DNA from: Pseudoalteromonas luteoviolacea
GTDB taxonomy: Bacteria; Pseudomonadota; Gammaproteobacteria; Enterobacterales; Alteromonadaceae
Direction of reading: 5' to 3'
Length of the DNA stretch: 64,000 nucleotides
Assembly (NCBI RefSeq): GCF_001750165.1
Contig: NZ_CP015411.1
Location: 3,500,001-3,564,000, forward strand
Shown: in pieces, positions 52,554 to 61,630 of the stretch
Layout of the letters: the number at the start of each line of letters is the position of its first letter
Position numbering within the stretch: the stretch's first letter is position 1
Position numbers and translations under genes: made by a program
The notes under the pieces: generated by a model
Told to the model about the DNA's origin: nothing
Database searches by the model: none
What the model saw: the letters and a program-made list of their open reading frames with translations, nothing else

Positions 52554-53930
52554 ATGATTAGTGCATTCGATATGTTTAGCATCGGTATTGGGCCATCGTC
52601 TTCCCATACTGTTGGTCCAATGCGCGCTTCGCGTCTTTTTGTCAAAGACTTACAAGATAGTAAGTTAATTGATGACGTCACTTCTGTAAAAGTTGAACTG
52701 TTTGGCTCCCTTGGACAAACAGGTATTGGTCATGGTTCAGGCAAAGCCGTGATCTTAGGCCTTGCTGGTCACGATCCTGAAACGATCGATGCTGACCTTG
52801 TTCCCGAAATACTCGAAAAAATTGAACAAGAACAAGTCATATACCTTGATCAGCAGCACAAAGCTGATTTCCCTAAACAAGGTGCGGTTGTTTTTCATCG
52901 TCGTAAAACATTACCTAAGCACTCCAATGCCATGGAAATTCAAGCTTATAATGGTGATGATCTAATACACAGCCAAATTTATTATTCGATCGGTGGCGGC
53001 TTTATTGTAACCGACCAGGATTTTGAAGCTGAAAAACAAGCTGCGATTGACGTACGAGAACAAAACCCAGCACCTTACCTATTCGATACCGCAGAAGAAC
53101 TACTGCAAATTTGTAAAGAAACAGGATTAAGTGTTTCTGCATTAATGATGGCAAACGAAAAAACACTGCGCAGTGAAACGGAGATCAAAGAAGAACTCTT
53201 TAATATCTGGCTAGTGATGAAAGCGTGTATCGAGCGTGGCATGCGCACTGAAGGGATCCTACCAGGTGGTTTGAAGGTAAAACGTCGAGCACCTAGCTTA
53301 TATTTAAAATTAAATGTAGAAAATAGTAACGACCCGCTTCGCGCTATGGACTGGGTGGATCTGTTTGCACTAGCAGTCAATGAAGAAAATGCTGCTGGCG
53401 GTCGTGTCGTGACCGCTCCTACCAATGGTGCGGCAGGTATTTTGCCTTCTGTACTGATGTACTATCACACATTTATTAAAGAAGTCGATGTTGAAATTGC
53501 AACTAAGTACTTACTAACAGCAGCTGCTATTGGCATTCTGTATAAAAAGAATGCGTCTATTTCGGGAGCTGAAGTAGGTTGCCAAGGTGAAGTCGGCGTT
53601 GCGTGTTCCATGGCAGCAGGCGCATTAACTGAAATTATGGGTGGTAACGTCGTCCATGTTGAAAATGCTGCAGAGATTGGAATGGAGCACAACCTTGGAC
53701 TTACCTGTGACCCAGTTGGTGGGTTAGTGCAGGTACCATGTATAGAACGAAATGCAATGGGAGCTGTCAAAGCAATTAATGCATCAAGGCTTGCATTAAG
53801 AGGCACCGGTGAACAAAAAGTATCACTCGATAAAGTCATAAAGACCATGCTCGACACTGGTAATGACATGAAAACCAAATACAAAGAGACAGCCCGTGGC
53901 GGTCTCGCAGTAAATATTATCGAGTGTTAA
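52554..53930 (+). CDS. sdaA: L-serine ammonia-lyase (iron-sulfur)
   Basis: Converts L-serine to pyruvate and ammonia. 458 residues. MISAFDMFSIGIGPSSSHTV is the family start; cluster cysteines appear in GCQGEVGVACSMAAGAL and LGLTCDPVGGLVQVPCIERN. It follows pabB-nudL after 100 bases and ends at a bidirectional terminator shared with cysB. Confidence 0.96.
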   Translation: MISAFDMFSIGIGPSSSHTVGPMRASRLFVKDLQDSKLIDDVTSVKVELFGSLGQTGIGHGSGKAVILGLAGHDPETIDADLVPEILEKIEQEQVIYLDQQHKADFPKQGAVVFHRRKTLPKHSNAMEIQAYNGDDLIHSQIYYSIGGGFIVTDQDFEAEKQAAIDVREQNPAPYLFDTAEELLQICKETGLSVSALMMANEKTLRSETEIKEELFNIWLVMKACIERGMRTEGILPGGLKVKRRAPSLYLKLNVENSNDPLRAMDWVDLFALAVNEENAAGGRVVTAPTNGAAGILPSVLMYYHTFIKEVDVEIATKYLLTAAAIGILYKKNASISGAEVGCQGEVGVACSMAAGALTEIMGGNVVHVENAAEIGMEHNLGLTCDPVGGLVQVPCIERNAMGAVKAINASRLALRGTGEQKVSLDKVIKTMLDTGNDMKTKYKETARGGLAVNIIEC

Positions 53931-53937
53931 AACAAAA

Positions 53938-53959
53938 AAACCCAACGAATGTTGGGTTT
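53938..53959. terminator. Bidirectional terminator between sdaA and cysB
   Basis: AAACCCAAC-GAAT-GTTGGGTTT hairpin with A-rich and T-rich flanks, between convergent genes. Confidence 0.93.
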
Positions 53960-53985
53960 TCTATTTTAACGATGTAAAACAGTTT

Positions 53986-54963
53986 TTACTTTACAGGCAG
54001 TGTCACTTTTGAGAATAGCGCATCGACATCGTCTTGATTTCTCATCAAGCTCGCTTTCTCAACCACATCTTTAGTTAAATGTGGAGCGAATCGCTCAATA
54101 AAGTCATACATATAGCCACGTAAGAAACTGCCCTTTCTAAAACCTATTTTAGTCGTACTTGCCTCAAACAAGTGGCTCGCATCAATACATACCAAGTCTT
54201 TGTCAGCGATATCATCAACCGCCATCGTCGCCAAAACACCTACACCCAAACCTAATCTGACATACGTTTTAATAACATCAGCATCTGTCGCGGTAAACAC
54301 AATATGTGGCTCAAGGCCATGTGCATTGAACGCTTTGTCCAATTCTGAACGTCCAGTAAAGCCAAAAACGTAAGTGATTAACGGGTATTTCGCTACATCT
54401 TGAACAGTAATGTTCTTGCCTAACTGTGCTAGAGGATGATCCTTAGTGACCACTATACTTCTGTTCCAGTGATAGCAAGGTAACATGATCAAGTCACCAT
54501 ATAAATGAAGCGCCTCAGTTGCAATCGCAAAATCAGCATCCCCTCTAGCCGCAGCATCAGAAATTTGCTGAGGCGTACCTTGGTGCATATGTAGAGATAC
54601 AGCGGGGTATTTTTGCATAAACCCTTGAATAACTGGCGGCAAAGCATATCGCGCTTGTGTGTGCGTGGTAGCTATATTCAACTTACCTTGATCAGGTAAG
54701 GTGTGTTCATTTGCAACCGCTTTAATCCCTTCCACTTTTGAAAGGATTTCTCTTGCGATGTTAATTATCTCATTACCAGCACTGGTGACATGTGTTAGGT
54801 GCTTACCACTGCGACCAAATATCTGCACACCCAATTCATCTTCTAGCATACGTACTTGTTTTGAAATACCTGGCTGAGAGGTATACAAACTCTCAGCAGT
54901 AGCAGATACATTCAAATTATGATTAAGTACTTCAACTATGTATTTCAATTGTTGTAGTTTCAT
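53986..54963 (-). CDS. cysB: CysB transcriptional activator of the cysteine regulon
   Basis: LysR-family regulator, 325 residues (E. coli CysB 324). MKLQQLKYIVEVLNHNLNVS then TSQPGISKQVRMLEDELG form the helix-turn-helix. The effector domain has ATTHTQARYALPPVI and HMHQGTPQQI, where the sulfate/O-acetylserine-binding Thr and Gln residues lie. High similarity throughout; no anomalies seen. Confidence 0.96.
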   Translation of the reverse strand: MKLQQLKYIVEVLNHNLNVSATAESLYTSQPGISKQVRMLEDELGVQIFGRSGKHLTHVTSAGNEIINIAREILSKVEGIKAVANEHTLPDQGKLNIATTHTQARYALPPVIQGFMQKYPAVSLHMHQGTPQQISDAAARGDADFAIATEALHLYGDLIMLPCYHWNRSIVVTKDHPLAQLGKNITVQDVAKYPLITYVFGFTGRSELDKAFNAHGLEPHIVFTATDADVIKTYVRLGLGVGVLATMAVDDIADKDLVCIDASHLFEASTTKIGFRKGSFLRGYMYDFIERFAPHLTKDVVEKASLMRNQDDVDALFSKVTLPVK

Positions 54964-55242
54964 AACATTGTTTATTTTTTTAGTTGTTATCCAATAAAAG
55001 ACTTGGTTTACGCTGAACGCCGAGTCGGATCTTTTGTAAGACTAGCATAGTTATTGATAGCCTGATAGTAATTGTAACATTTACGCAATCATATAAGAAA
55101 AACGAATTAGAAACGTCTATACTGAAAAATGGTGTATTCAAATTCATTTACATACACCTTGTTATTAAAACTATCCAATATACAATTGTTTGATGTAATA
55201 TAAAAAATTATCGCCTTGGGTAGTTTTCGTAGAGAATCGGGT

Positions 55243-56004
55243 ATGTTTGTTTACATAATAGTATTGTTGATTGTTGCTTTGGTTATAATTGCGGTGTGGG
55301 TTAGTGCAATTCAACAGCACAAAGAAAAACAAGAAGCAGAAAGACGCAAAGAGCTAGCAAAACAAAAACGCATCATTGAAGAGTCAGAAGATGTTCTAGT
55401 CAATAGTGCCAATATACCTATGTCTGGAGCAATGCTTCAGGTCATCCAAAAAAGAGTACATAATGCACTGGCGACTATGGTTGAACTCTCACCTACTTCT
55501 CGAGAGTTAAAAAACCGTCTTCATGAATCAACCGAACGGATGAACTCTGAACCAGCTAACCTCAGTGACAGTGACAATGTTGCTTTACCTGACAACGATA
55601 AACAACTAATAGCCCTTGTACAAGGCATCAAAAAACTTCGTCAACTCCTGCGTTCAGAGCACAGCAAAGGAAAAGTTGATACACAAGTTTTCGTCAAAGA
55701 AGATCGTCGATTAGAAAAAATTCAGTTAAGGATCAATGTAGAGAGCCAAATCAAACGTGGCCTATCTGCTAAAACAGCGAATATGGTAGGCTCCGCAAGA
55801 CAATATTTCGAAAAAGCTTACGCAACAATTATGGCGGTAACGTACAGCGACGAATACGTTACAGAAAAGAAAAATCAACTGGAAAGCTACTTGAACGAAA
55901 TCAGCACCGAGCTTAAGGCGTCTAATGCATCAGCAGTTAAGAAAAAAGCAGAAAAAGAAAAGGACGATTTAGACGTCCTTTTCGCACCAAAAAAGAAGTG
56001 GTGA
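55243..56004 (+). CDS. Membrane-anchored coiled-coil hypothetical protein
   Basis: 253 residues from the ATG at 55243; an in-frame TTG at 55216 is less likely. One N-terminal membrane helix (MFVYIIVLLIVALVIIAVWV) is followed by a highly charged coiled coil (about 25-60) and a long helical region up to residue 220. The C-terminus is very Lys-rich (DVLFAPKKKW). No family recognised. It ends one base before the convergent purine permease gene. Confidence 0.75.
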   Translation: MFVYIIVLLIVALVIIAVWVSAIQQHKEKQEAERRKELAKQKRIIEESEDVLVNSANIPMSGAMLQVIQKRVHNALATMVELSPTSRELKNRLHESTERMNSEPANLSDSDNVALPDNDKQLIALVQGIKKLRQLLRSEHSKGKVDTQVFVKEDRRLEKIQLRINVESQIKRGLSAKTANMVGSARQYFEKAYATIMAVTYSDEYVTEKKNQLESYLNEISTELKASNASAVKKKAEKEKDDLDVLFAPKKKW

Positions 56005-57294
56005 TCAGCTGATTGCAAATTTCACAATGAATAATATCGTCAGTACCCAAACACTGATTGATATCTCTTCTTTTTTATTGCATGCCAATTTAACCGCGGT
56101 ATAAGCGATAAACCCTAACGCAATACCATGTGCTATTGAAAATGTGAGTGGTGTCATTAATAGAACAACACTCACAGGAATTGCGTCTGTCATATCATCC
56201 CAATTTACCAACTTCAAATTTTGTAACATGAGCACAGATACATAGAGGATTGCACCAGCAGTGGCATATGCTGGAACCATCTTGGCCAAAGGTGCAAAAA
56301 ACATCATAAGCAAAAAGCAGCAACCAACTACAACCGCAGTTAGCCCTGTACGTCCACCAACTGAAACGCCTGACACCGACTCAATATATGAGGTCGTAGT
56401 AGATGTCCCTAAGAACGACCCTGCTACTGTGGCTGAACTATCTGCTGATAGTGCTCGACCCAATCTAGGCATATTCCCTTTATCGTCTGCAATGCCCGCT
56501 TTTTGAGTCACAGCCACCAATGTGCCACTGGTATCGAACAGATCAACAAATAGAAATGCGAATACCACACTCAACATCGATATTTCTAGAGCGCCTACTA
56601 TGTCTAGCTGACCAAATGTTGGTTCAATACTGGGAGGCGCAGAAACAATCCCCTGATACTCAACTAAACCCAATGCCCAAGCAATTACCGTGACCAACAA
56701 TATGCTGATCAAAACCCCGCTTTTCCATTCTCTATACATCAGTGCGGTAATTACAAATAAACTAAAAATTGCCAGTAGAGGGCCTGGGCTGGTGATATCG
56801 CCTAACTGTACAAGTGTTGCAGGACTTGCCACGATTATGCCTGCATTTTTTAGCGCTATCAGCGCCAAAAATGCACCTATACCGGTTGCAATAGCACGCT
56901 TCAACACTACAGGAATAGCTTGTATGACCCACTCTCTCACTTTAAAGAGGCTTAACAATAAAAATAAACACCCAGATAAAAACACTGCTCCAAGCGCTGT
57001 CTGCCAACTATGGCCCATACCTAAAACAACTCCATAGGTAAAAAAAGCGTTTAAGCCCATACCTGGCGCTAAGGCAAGCGGATAGTTAGCGATAAAGCCC
57101 ATGATAAAACAACCGATTGCGGCAGCTAGACAAGTTGCTACAAATGCTGCGCCGTGATCTATTCCGGCTTCAGCGAGCATTGCTGGGTTAACAAATACAA
57201 TATAAACCATGGTGATAAACGTTGTGAGTCCCGCTACAACTTCGGTTTTTACATCCGTGTGTAGCGACTTGAGCGAAAATAATTTTTCTAGCAT
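56005..57294 (-). CDS. NCS2/AzgA-type purine (hypoxanthine/guanine/adenine) permease
   Basis: 429 residues with about 12-14 membrane segments. GLTTFITMVYIVFVNPAML and LALAPGMGLNAFF are the AzgA/PbuG-branch marks; LFVDLFDTSGTLVAV and GTSTTTSYIESVSGV complete the family. Imports purine bases with protons. No PurR box is evident upstream. Terminator not visible. Confidence 0.93.
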   Translation of the reverse strand: MLEKLFSLKSLHTDVKTEVVAGLTTFITMVYIVFVNPAMLAEAGIDHGAAFVATCLAAAIGCFIMGFIANYPLALAPGMGLNAFFTYGVVLGMGHSWQTALGAVFLSGCLFLLLSLFKVREWVIQAIPVVLKRAIATGIGAFLALIALKNAGIIVASPATLVQLGDITSPGPLLAIFSLFVITALMYREWKSGVLISILLVTVIAWALGLVEYQGIVSAPPSIEPTFGQLDIVGALEISMLSVVFAFLFVDLFDTSGTLVAVTQKAGIADDKGNMPRLGRALSADSSATVAGSFLGTSTTTSYIESVSGVSVGGRTGLTAVVVGCCFLLMMFFAPLAKMVPAYATAGAILYVSVLMLQNLKLVNWDDMTDAIPVSVVLLMTPLTFSIAHGIALGFIAYTAVKLACNKKEEISISVWVLTILFIVKFAIS

Positions 57295-57413
57295 GTCTTT
57301 GTATTTTAAATGGAAACGAGGGCCGCGATTTTACCATAAATCATGACCTTTAACGGACAAATATAGTAAAAATCGGCTACAATGAAGACTAAGTTGTAAT
57401 AAGTGAAGTGAGT

Positions 57414-57869
57414 ATGAAAAGCAATCTATCAACAAAAGCGCACAGTGGTGACCTAGAGCAACAACTACTCAATGTGCTCGAGTTTGTGACTCAAGAGCCA
57501 GACCCTAAACACAGCTGGCCAGCAGCACAAGAGCCCGAGCAAGCTTATAAAAAAGGCCTTTATTACATCAAAGAAAAACAATATCCACTGGCTGCAAAGT
57601 GGATGAGACTCGCTGCTATGTCTGGAGATAATAAAGCCCAATTCTATTTAGGCCTGCTTTTTATTAAAGGGCAAGGAGTTCCTAAAAGTGTATTCCACGG
57701 TGTCGCATGGTTAAGCCTTGCTCAAAGCCAAGGTAATAATGCCGCGCAAAGCACGCTAAATGAAGTTCGTCCGCATCTAACAACAAAGCGTTATATAGAT
57801 GCCCAGTGTTATGCAGCGACATTATTTGAACAAATACATCAGCAAATGCATTTTGGAGTGCATGAATAA
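57414..57869 (+). CDS. Sel1-repeat protein
   Basis: 151 residues from the ATG at 57414, preferred over a GTG six bases earlier. Two Sel1-like repeats are visible around residues 50-120 (AAKWMRLAAMSGDNKAQFYL and FHGVAWLSLAQSQGNNAAQ). No signal peptide. Possibly a scaffold for protein interactions; function unknown. Confidence 0.8.
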   Translation: MKSNLSTKAHSGDLEQQLLNVLEFVTQEPDPKHSWPAAQEPEQAYKKGLYYIKEKQYPLAAKWMRLAAMSGDNKAQFYLGLLFIKGQGVPKSVFHGVAWLSLAQSQGNNAAQSTLNEVRPHLTTKRYIDAQCYAATLFEQIHQQMHFGVHE

Positions 57870-57928
57870 TCTAACGGTGATCTTCCGATTGAAAAAAGAA
57901 CAAAAAATCATCAAATAAAACTTGATTA

Positions 57929-57979
57929 AAACCACTGTATGAAATACTGTATATACACTGTATAAAGAATCAGTGGTTT
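57929..57979 (+). promoter_or_regulatory. CTGTAT direct repeats flanked by an inverted repeat before the sulA-like gene
   Basis: CTGTAT occurs at 57935, 57947 and 57958, spaced 12 and 11 bases, all in one direction. These match LexA half-sites, but no opposing ACAG half-site exists. The array is bracketed by AAACCACTG (57929-57937) and CAGTGGTTT (57971-57979). The start codon is at 57984. Confidence 0.45.
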
Positions 57980-57983
57980 AATT

Positions 57984-58409
57984 ATGTTGCACATATCAAC
58001 GAACCTTAACGCACAGCAAAAAAACATTAATCAATATGATTGTTTTAATGTTTTGGACGCGGACGATGAACAAAGCACCAATGATATGCTATTAAAAATT
58101 TTATACCGATGTAATGCTATCGCTGGCTGGACACTATTGATTGTACCCGACCATGCAATCAATAAAACGATGCTAGACAGCAATGGGATAGATATAAATA
58201 AGCTACTAGTGCTCAAACAGAAGGATCTGATAAACTTGGAGCATACTTTGGATCGCGCTTTGTCTAATGGTAATTTTGCAGCTGTAATTACATGGCCAGG
58301 AGTTTTATCACAAAAGCAAATTGAGCATAGAAGTCTTAACTGCTCAAAAACAGCTTTGTATTGCTTTAAAAGCGACGCAAATTTACCGATGTCGAAACTT
58401 GCGCACTAA
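57984..58409 (+). CDS. sulA: SulA-like cell-division inhibitor
   Basis: 141 residues. The core aligns by eye with SulA: GWTLLIVPDHAINKTMLDSN, then LEHTLDRALSNGNFAAVITW, matching the E. coli TVESM-RALRTGNYSVVIGW block that binds FtsZ. The N-terminus is shorter than in E. coli (169). SOS control is likely given the LexA-like half-sites upstream. It is followed 15 bases later by ychJ. Confidence 0.82.
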   Translation: MLHISTNLNAQQKNINQYDCFNVLDADDEQSTNDMLLKILYRCNAIAGWTLLIVPDHAINKTMLDSNGIDINKLLVLKQKDLINLEHTLDRALSNGNFAAVITWPGVLSQKQIEHRSLNCSKTALYCFKSDANLPMSKLAH

Positions 58410-58424
58410 CCATATAGGTCATTT

Positions 58425-58880
58425 ATGTGTTTTTGTGGTAACACACAAACCTTTGAGCAATGTTGTAAGCCCTTTATTACAGGTCAAACAACCCCCATAA
58501 ACTCAGAGCAGTTAATGCGCTCTCGTTTTAGTGCATATTGCACTCAAGAAGGCCAATATATTTTAGATACCTATGCGTCACAAACCCGAAGTGACCATAC
58601 AGTTGAAGATATATTGGTATTCGCCAAACAGGTATCATTTATCAATTTAGACGTGATTGATACAGATGAAAATACAGAGTATCAATATGTAGAATTTAAA
58701 GCATATTATATAGAAGGTACACAACTTAGTGCCTTGCACGAGCGCTCAAGGTTTATTAAAGAAGGTGATCAGTGGCTATACCTCGATGGTGAGCTTTACC
58801 CTACTGAAAGCAAAAAAGTAAGCCGTAACGATCCTTGTCCGTGCTTAAGTGGGAAAAAGTTTAAGAAGTGTCACGGGTAA
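58425..58880 (+). CDS. ychJ: YchJ-family SEC-C protein (UPF0225)
   Basis: 151 residues. Cys-rich SEC-C-type zinc motifs at both ends: CFCGNTQTFEQCC at the start and RNDPCPCLSGKKFKKCHG at the end. The middle has SRFSAYC and the conserved HERSRF block of UPF0225. AGG lies upstream of the start. Likely co-transcribed with the sulA-like gene; its molecular function is not known. Confidence 0.93.
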   Translation: MCFCGNTQTFEQCCKPFITGQTTPINSEQLMRSRFSAYCTQEGQYILDTYASQTRSDHTVEDILVFAKQVSFINLDVIDTDENTEYQYVEFKAYYIEGTQLSALHERSRFIKEGDQWLYLDGELYPTESKKVSRNDPCPCLSGKKFKKCHG

Positions 58881-58939
58881 CAAATAAATCTGGGTAGCTC
58901 AATTTAAACCTAATCAAGCTGCCTAGGTATTTGGATAGC

Positions 58940-59461
58940 TTATACGGCAACATTAAGTTGAGACTGCATTTCTCCACTTGAAAGTTGGTCGTAAAATGCC
59001 ACTGCATCAATCTCTTTGTCTTTTACATCAACTTCAGGATGTTTTTGGCGATACAATTTCGCTCTTACTGCGGGTTCCAAATTCTCTACGATATGCAAGG
59101 GAATATGTAACTTATCATCACGAATATGAAATGGTTCTGGATCTAGACATTCGTTTAGCTTGATATCTTCCAACCCACCATCTTTAACAAAATATCGATT
59201 GTACTGCCCAATCGAGAAATCAAATTTTTCTGGCGCAAGAGGCTGTTTAGGGCCGACTTGAAGTGCTTTGCGTAATGACTCTTCTGATTTATCTACCTCA
59301 TCAACCGCACTGCGAGGTAAATCAAACTGGCTAAAATCCAATACATCTTGAGATAATGCAGACAACAGTAACGCAAAGTCACCTCTTCTCGATTCATGAA
59401 CACTCATACTCAACGCATTACCGAGTTGAGCCTCTTTGAGTAACAATTGTTCTATCTGCAT
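58940..59461 (-). CDS. Conserved hypothetical, possibly the VC2046/SO_2500 family
   Basis: 173 residues, no membrane segments, acidic. The N-terminal half is helical (MQIEQLLLKEAQLGNALSM, GDFALLLSALSQDVLDF); the middle has FSIGQYNRYF and the C-terminal IDAVAFYDQLSS. The overall shape recalls a family of unknown function shared by Vibrio and Shewanella, but this is from memory and not certain. Stands alone upstream of the tRNA cluster. Confidence 0.65.
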   Translation of the reverse strand: MQIEQLLLKEAQLGNALSMSVHESRRGDFALLLSALSQDVLDFSQFDLPRSAVDEVDKSEESLRKALQVGPKQPLAPEKFDFSIGQYNRYFVKDGGLEDIKLNECLDPEPFHIRDDKLHIPLHIVENLEPAVRAKLYRQKHPEVDVKDKEIDAVAFYDQLSSGEMQSQLNVAV

Positions 59462-59539
59462 GGATTTTCGCCAAAAAATTCTAAATTCAAAAATTTATCG
59501 GCATTTTTTGAAAAAACTTTAGGACATTTCTTTACTTCG

Positions 59540-59573
59540 TCAAAAACTTTGTTATTATCAGCGCCGTTGTTGA
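59540..59573 (+). promoter_or_regulatory. Likely promoter of the tRNA-Tyr cluster
   Basis: TTATTAT just upstream of a GC-rich discriminator (GCGCCG) lies before the first tRNA. The discriminator is typical of stringently controlled tRNA promoters; the -35 is not clear. Confidence 0.4.
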
Positions 59574-59658
59574 GGAGGGGTTCCCGAGCGGCCAAAGGGA
59601 TCAGACTGTAAATCTGACGGCTCAGCCTTCGCTGGTTCGAATCCAGCTCCCTCCACCA
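59574..59658 (+). tRNA. tRNA-Tyr (GTA), copy 1
   Basis: 85 bases with encoded CCA. Acceptor GGAGGGG / CCCTCC, anticodon GTA in CTGTAAATC, long variable arm as in class II tRNAs, T loop GGTTCGAATCC. Confidence 0.97.
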
Positions 59659-59677
59659 TCAACGACAAAGTACAATT

Positions 59678-59762
59678 GGAGGGGTTCCCGAGTGGCCAAA
59701 GGGATCAGACTGTAAATCTGACGGCTCAGCCTTCGCTGGTTCGAATCCAGCTCCCTCCACCA
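59678..59762 (+). tRNA. tRNA-Tyr (GTA), copy 2
   Basis: Identical to copy 1 except for GAGTGG instead of GAGCGG in the D arm. Ends with encoded CCA. 19 bases after copy 1. Confidence 0.97.
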
Positions 59763-59786
59763 CTTTGTACTTCTAAAATCTGTTAT

Positions 59787-59871
59787 GGAGGGGTTCCCGA
59801 GCGGCCAAAGGGATCAGACTGTAAATCTGACGGCTCAGCCTTCGCTGGTTCGAATCCAGCTCCCTCCACCA
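59787..59871 (+). tRNA. tRNA-Tyr (GTA), copy 3
   Basis: Same sequence as copy 1, with encoded CCA. 24 bases after copy 2. Confidence 0.97.
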
Positions 59872-59903
59872 CTTCTTTTACTTTTCAATATTTTAATCTC
59901 TAT

Positions 59904-60566
59904 TTATTGAATCACTTTAACATGCTCCTTCAGGTATGTTTTCGCTTTTTTAAACTCAGGGTAGTAACGCCTCACAATGTCCCAAAATGCACGGTTGTGC
60001 GCCATAACATAATAATGTGCTAACTCATGCACAATAACATAATCAATCACCCATTTTGGCGCACACGCCAAAGCGCTGTTGAACGCCAGCACCCCTTTGC
60101 TAGATAAACTTCCCCATCGCCTTTTATAAAATCTCACTTTTAGTGTTTTATATTTCGAGCCCATAAGAGACTCAAAATAAGGTAATCGTCCCTCTAAGTA
60201 GCCTGTTAACTCGGCGCTCAATAAGTCATGAATTTCACGTATCTGCTCTGTGCGTTCTGCCGTTAAAAGCGATTGAAGATGTACACAGGTATTTTGGTGA
60301 TCGATAAAACTCATTGTTGCCCCGAAGTTGAGTGCAAACGGTTGACCATATATATTAATACTGTCTAGCTGCTCGCTCATAAGGTCCAACTTCTGAGTCA
60401 CAAGTTGTTGCTTTTGCTCAACCCATGCCTGCTTACTTAACAACCAGCCCTTTAACCACTTTTCGCAAATACCATAAGGTGCATGGACAACAACTCCTTG
60501 CGGTTTAACACTGATCGCGACCGTTTTTCTACGGCGACTCAATTTGAGTTGGTAATTGAAATTCAT
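59904..60566 (-). CDS. YgjP-like M48-type metallopeptidase (DUF45)
   Basis: 220 residues. The zinc motif HELAH in VIVHELAHYYVMAHNRAFW plus the family start LSRRRKTVAISVKPQGVVVHAP are clear. RFYKRRWGSLSSKGVLAFN is also conserved in this UTP pyrophosphatase/metalloprotease-like group. It is convergent with the tRNA-Tyr cluster. Confidence 0.9.
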   Translation of the reverse strand: MNFNYQLKLSRRRKTVAISVKPQGVVVHAPYGICEKWLKGWLLSKQAWVEQKQQLVTQKLDLMSEQLDSINIYGQPFALNFGATMSFIDHQNTCVHLQSLLTAERTEQIREIHDLLSAELTGYLEGRLPYFESLMGSKYKTLKVRFYKRRWGSLSSKGVLAFNSALACAPKWVIDYVIVHELAHYYVMAHNRAFWDIVRRYYPEFKKAKTYLKEHVKVIQ

Positions 60567-60644
60567 AGTAAATTTATTGCTTTTTCATCTATCAATCTAA
60601 TTTGCTGCTAATCTTTATACTTATTACGGAAAAAATAGGCTGCC

Positions 60645-61625
60645 ATGACTAGTAAACCTAAGTGTCAGTACATATCTCCTGATGGACACAAATGCCAAGA
60701 AATCGACATGGGCTCTGGATATTGCTTTTGGCACGATGCCAAGTTCGATAAAAGTGGATTAGAGCTATCGCATAAACTCGAACGTTATGCCAAAAAAGGG
60801 GGGTTACTGCAAGGGCTAGAGCTAAAAAGAGCAAATCTTGAAGGCCTTAATCTCGTCAAATTTAATGATCATAATGGCTACGATTTATCCTATGGTAATT
60901 TCTACAGGGCAAATTTACATGGCGCTCACCTTTTTAACAGTACAATTCGCAATGCCTCACTAATGAAAGCAGATTTGAGAGACGCGAATTTGCATTGCTG
61001 TAAAATTGAAAATACCAATATCTTGGGGGTAAAGCTCAATGCCACCAGAATAGATAACCTCGTGCTGGGAGATAAATTACTCCAAGAAAGTCAGGCTATT
61101 GAAGCAACAAAACAAAAAAATAACGAGGAGGCGCAAGATCTCTACTTACAAAGCGAGGAGATATACCGACTGCTAAGAAAAGGCGCTGAGCAGCAAGGGC
61201 TTTTTGAAATGGCTGGAAAGTATACTTACAGCGAGTTACGAATGCGACATGCGCAGTACCCAAAATACTCCAAAAAAAGACTCGTCTCAAGCTTTATCGA
61301 CATGTTGTGTGGCTATGGTGAAAAGCCTGAAAACGTCATCCGTTTCAGTCTAGGTATGATTTTATTGTGCGCGCTGTGTTACTTTATGCTTGGCATTAAT
61401 TACAATGGTGATGTGATCCAATTTTCTCCAGATGCTCCTATCAAACAAAACTTGCATTCAATGCTAAATTGCTTCTATTTCAGCGTGGTGACATTTACAA
61501 CCTTGGGCTATGGCGACATTACACCTGTAGGTATAACGCGCCTCATAGCTACCATAGAAGCCTTTATAGGCAGCTTCTCTCTGGCTCTGTTTGTGGTGGT
61601 ATTTGTAAAGAGGATGACAAGGTAA
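60645..61625 (+). CDS. Pentapeptide-repeat protein fused to a potassium-channel pore
   Basis: 326 residues in three parts. N-terminal Cys/His cluster (CQYISPDGHKCQ ... GYCFWH, residues 7-29) that may bind zinc. Pentapeptide repeats at about 55-140 (LELKRANLEGLNL, RANLHGAHLFNSTIRNASLM, ADLRDANL). A helical linker, then two membrane helices (about 230-250 and 300-320) flanking a pore with the selectivity filter TLGYGD (about 285-290). Such two-helix pores form tetrameric K+ channels. It is followed by the convergent HD-hydrolase gene. Confidence 0.88.
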   Translation: MTSKPKCQYISPDGHKCQEIDMGSGYCFWHDAKFDKSGLELSHKLERYAKKGGLLQGLELKRANLEGLNLVKFNDHNGYDLSYGNFYRANLHGAHLFNSTIRNASLMKADLRDANLHCCKIENTNILGVKLNATRIDNLVLGDKLLQESQAIEATKQKNNEEAQDLYLQSEEIYRLLRKGAEQQGLFEMAGKYTYSELRMRHAQYPKYSKKRLVSSFIDMLCGYGEKPENVIRFSLGMILLCALCYFMLGINYNGDVIQFSPDAPIKQNLHSMLNCFYFSVVTFTTLGYGDITPVGITRLIATIEAFIGSFSLALFVVVFVKRMTR

Positions 61626-61630
61626 CCTAC

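Noticed and set aside
59676..60023. Forward reading frame of 115 codons
   Set aside because: It runs through two tRNA-Tyr genes and into an antisense region of the metallopeptidase gene.
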